Source: Marivita hallyeonensis (GTDB taxonomy: Bacteria; Pseudomonadota; Alphaproteobacteria; Rhodobacterales; Rhodobacteraceae). From it: 64,000 bases of DNA. Under the pieces are notes generated by a model. That model saw nothing but the letters and a program-made list of their open reading frames with translations. It did not search any database and was not told where the DNA came from. Location of the stretch: positions 1 to 64,000 of the forward strand of contig NZ_FQXC01000002.1 in NCBI RefSeq assembly GCF_900129875.1. The letters are read 5' to 3'. The position numbers and the translations under genes are program-made. Below, in pieces: positions 62,206-64,000 of the stretch (positions are counted from its first letter, which is position 1; every line of letters begins with the position of its first letter).

Positions 62206-63287
62206 GCCTGGCTCTCCTTGTCGCTGCCGGTGTCTTCGGTGATGTCCCAGGTGATGTCGTTGATCGACTCAAGCCGCGCGGCAAGCCGTTCCGAAAAACC
62301 GGATTGCGCCAATTGGAAGGCCAGCTTGATCGCCGCCGACACACCAGTCGCATCCGCAGATCCGTGCGACTTCACCACGGTGCCGTTCAAGCCAAGAAAC
62401 ACACCGCCGTTCACGCGCCGTGGGTCAATCTTCTTGCGCAGACGTCGCAGGGACGTCAGCGCCAGAAGCGATGCGAGACGCGACAAAGGTGAATAGGCAA
62501 ACGCTTCCTTCAGGCGATCGCCGATCAGCGATGCGGTACCTTCACCTGTCTTGAGCGCGACATTGCCCGTGAATCCGTCGGTGACGATGACGTCACAGGC
62601 TTTGCCCGGGATGTCGCCGCCTTCGACAAAGCCCACGAATTCAAAAGGCGCACGTTCTGCCGCCTTGGAGATCAGCTCATGTGCATCGTGCAGTTCCGGG
62701 CGACCCTTGTGCTCTTCAGTGCCGACATTGAGAAGTCCGACGCGGGGCTTCTTCAGATGCAATCCGTTGCGGGCGTAGGACACCCCCATCAGCGCGTATT
62801 GCAACAGGTCTTCGGCGTCCGCGCGGATATCGGCACCCACATCCAGCATCACGTTGAAGCCCTGCGGGTTACGCGACGGCCAAAGGATCGCGATGGCCGG
62901 ACGGTTCACGCCGGGCAGCTTGCGCAGCCGGATCATCGACAGCGCCATGAGCGCACCGGTATTGCCGCAGGACACGGCCACGGTTGCCTCGCCATTGCGG
63001 ACAGCCTCAATGGCGGCCCACATGGAGGTCTCGCGCCCGTTGCGCACGACATGGCTCGGTTTGTCGGTCATCGACACGACACTGTCGGCATCGCGGACCT
63101 CGCACCGCTCGGCGAGGCCTTTCTTCTTTGCAATCAGCTTGTTGAGCTTCTTTGCAGGGCCATGCACCAAGAACCGGATTTCCGGATTCGCCTTCGCAGA
63201 ACGAGACATGCCGGAGACAACTGCCTCCGGCCCCAGATCGCCGCCCATCGCGTCGATTGATAAAACGATTGGTCCGTCACCCGCCAT
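62202..63287 (-). CDS. plsX: Phosphate acyltransferase PlsX
   Basis: Makes acyl-phosphate from acyl-ACP for phospholipid synthesis; 361 residues. The N-terminal LSIDAMGGDLGPEAVVSG and the CGNTGALMALS and DVGADIRADAEDLLQYALMG segments are PlsX hallmarks. ATG 63287 with AGGATC upstream was chosen; an in-frame ATG at 63311 has no site. It sits between rpmF and fabH as in many bacteria. Confidence 0.95.
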   Translation of the reverse strand: MAGDGPIVLSIDAMGGDLGPEAVVSGMSRSAKANPEIRFLVHGPAKKLNKLIAKKKGLAERCEVRDADSVVSMTDKPSHVVRNGRETSMWAAIEAVRNGEATVAVSCGNTGALMALSMIRLRKLPGVNRPAIAILWPSRNPQGFNVMLDVGADIRADAEDLLQYALMGVSYARNGLHLKKPRVGLLNVGTEEHKGRPELHDAHELISKAAERAPFEFVGFVEGGDIPGKACDVIVTDGFTGNVALKTGEGTASLIGDRLKEAFAYSPLSRLASLLALTSLRRLRKKIDPRRVNGGVFLGLNGTVVKSHGSADATGVSAAIKLAFQLAQSGFSERLAARLESINDITWDITEDTGSDKESQA

Positions 63288-63336
63288 ATGTTGATCCTGC
63301 AAGGAGGTCATGCGGAGGGAAACGCCTTATCGTTGC

Positions 63337-63543
63337 TTATGCTGCGTCTTCGTCCAGGTCGATTTCGTCGGCCTGTGCGATCACTTCGCGATCCGCGTAG
63401 TGGCCGCAGGACGGGCACACGTGGTGCGGACGCTTCAGTTCACCGCAGTTGGTGCACTCGTTCGGGTTTCCCGCAACCAGAGCGTCATGTGCGCGGCGAT
63501 TGTTGCGACGCGACTTCGATACTTTGTTCTGTTGGACAGCCAT
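63337..63543 (-). CDS. rpmF: 50S ribosomal protein L32
   Basis: 68-residue L32 with the zinc-ribbon Cys pairs CTNC and CPSC (so a C+ form). The N-terminal [18 protein letters not shown] basic stretch binds rRNA. The acidic C-terminal tail is longer than in E. coli but common in alphaproteobacteria. It follows the yceD gene on the same strand. Confidence 0.96.
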   Translation of the reverse strand: MAVQQNKVSKSRRNNRRAHDALVAGNPNECTNCGELKRPHHVCPSCGHYADREVIAQADEIDLDEDAA

Positions 63544-63709
63544 GTCTCAACCTCAATTGTCTATAACCGGTGGCATGAATGCCATGCCGCATTTTCGGGT
63601 GTGTCCGGCCTCTTACGGGGAACCGGGTCAGGGGGCAACCCCCACCTCAGATGAAGGCGCGAACATAGGGGCAAACGCGAAATCCGCAAGCGTTTTCTGG
63701 CGCCTTTAT

Positions 63710-64000
63710 TCACTCTTCCTTGTCGAGCTTGTCGCGCAGCGCTGCAAGGCCCGCAAAGGGCTTTGTATCCTCGTCCGTCAGCGGGGTGACACCATCTTCG
63801 GCAAACACCGCGTCGCCCAGATCAGCATCCGCGCGCCGCGGATATTGCGGCAGCGCCAGAGACAGCGATTCTATCATCACGTCATAGGCCGAGATCACCG
63901 GCCCGAGAGGCTCCAACCGCGTGTCTTCGGGCATTTCGGTTTCCGCCCCGGCCTCTGCTTCGATCTCAAGATACGAGGCGGGAACAAAAAGCCGCTCGAC
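63710..64000 (-). CDS. yceD: YceD/DUF177 family protein, 5' end outside the window
   Basis: Only the C-terminal 96 or so residues lie here; the frame is still open at base 64000. The first visible part is SYLEIEAEAGAETEMP, then RLEPLGPVISAYDVMIESLSLALPQYPRRAD and a C-terminal PFAGLAALRDKL. The C-terminal LRDKL-like helix and the location just before rpmF identify YceD, a factor affecting 23S rRNA accumulation. Confidence 0.85.
   Translation of the reverse strand, partial: VERLFVPASYLEIEAEAGAETEMPEDTRLEPLGPVISAYDVMIESLSLALPQYPRRADADLGDAVFAEDGVTPLTDEDTKPFAGLAALRDKLDKEE

Overview
The window looks like the chromosome of a marine Rhodobacterales (Roseobacter-group) alphaproteobacterium. Base composition is high-GC and genes are packed in translationally coupled runs. 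Group markers are a GTTC-N7-GTTC SOS box before uvrA, an aglEFGAK-type alpha-glucoside operon, the yceD-rpmF-plsX-fabH-ihfA-merR-tRNA-Pro block, the erpA/dgt-argS-SPOR-nagZ-scpA-scpB block, and a GC-rich intergenic repeat seen twice. No phage, insertion sequence or CRISPR array was found.

Layout. 1-222: the 3' end of an rRNA operon (5S), then only the first 19 bases of an initiator tRNA. 239-1825: an unknown small protein, a PagL-like lipid A deacylase and an RpiB-family isomerase. 1833-13765: a galactoside locus. An IclR regulator and an ABC ATPase face an operon of binding protein, permease, YjbR-like protein, permease, GH4 alpha-galactosidase, sugar dehydrogenase, DgoK, DgoA, SMP-30 lactonase and GH42 beta-galactosidase. 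This is a De Ley-Doudoroff route to pyruvate and glyceraldehyde 3-phosphate that lacks a local galactonate dehydratase. 13801-23795: an alpha-glucoside locus with a LacI regulator, GH1 glucosidase and glucokinase on one strand and aglEFGAK on the other, with two matching LacI palindromes between them. 23910-28083: an ATP-grasp protein and uvrA.

28087-38022: a Hint-domain secreted-type protein, then valine catabolism genes (isobutyryl-CoA dehydrogenase, an in-frame fusion of hydroxyisobutyryl-CoA hydrolase with 3-hydroxyisobutyrate dehydrogenase, and mmsA further on), mixed with a GCS2-type ligase, a degenerate cupredoxin and an EamA transporter. 38249-47850: a CBS protein, coaD, two gap paralogues with LacI-type operators and a 47-residue membrane protein, DUF808, transketolase, and zapA with a coiled-coil partner. 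Six back-to-back hairpins fill the gap before transketolase. 47912-49622: bolA, two 40-45-residue membrane proteins and a monothiol glutaredoxin in one overlapping operon, then exonuclease III.

49623-51451 is the least understood part. An AT-rich spacer carrying DnaA-box-like sites precedes a 119-residue protein made of five roughly 20-residue repeats ending in FTCGL, followed by a 356-residue protein I do not recognise. 51507-64000 is conserved housekeeping: Fe-S insertion, dGTPase, ArgS, SPOR, NagZ, ScpAB, Dcd, tRNA-Pro, MerR, IHF alpha, FabH, PlsX, L32 and YceD. Several genes of 40-54 residues were read directly from the sequence because they are too short for routine ORF calling.
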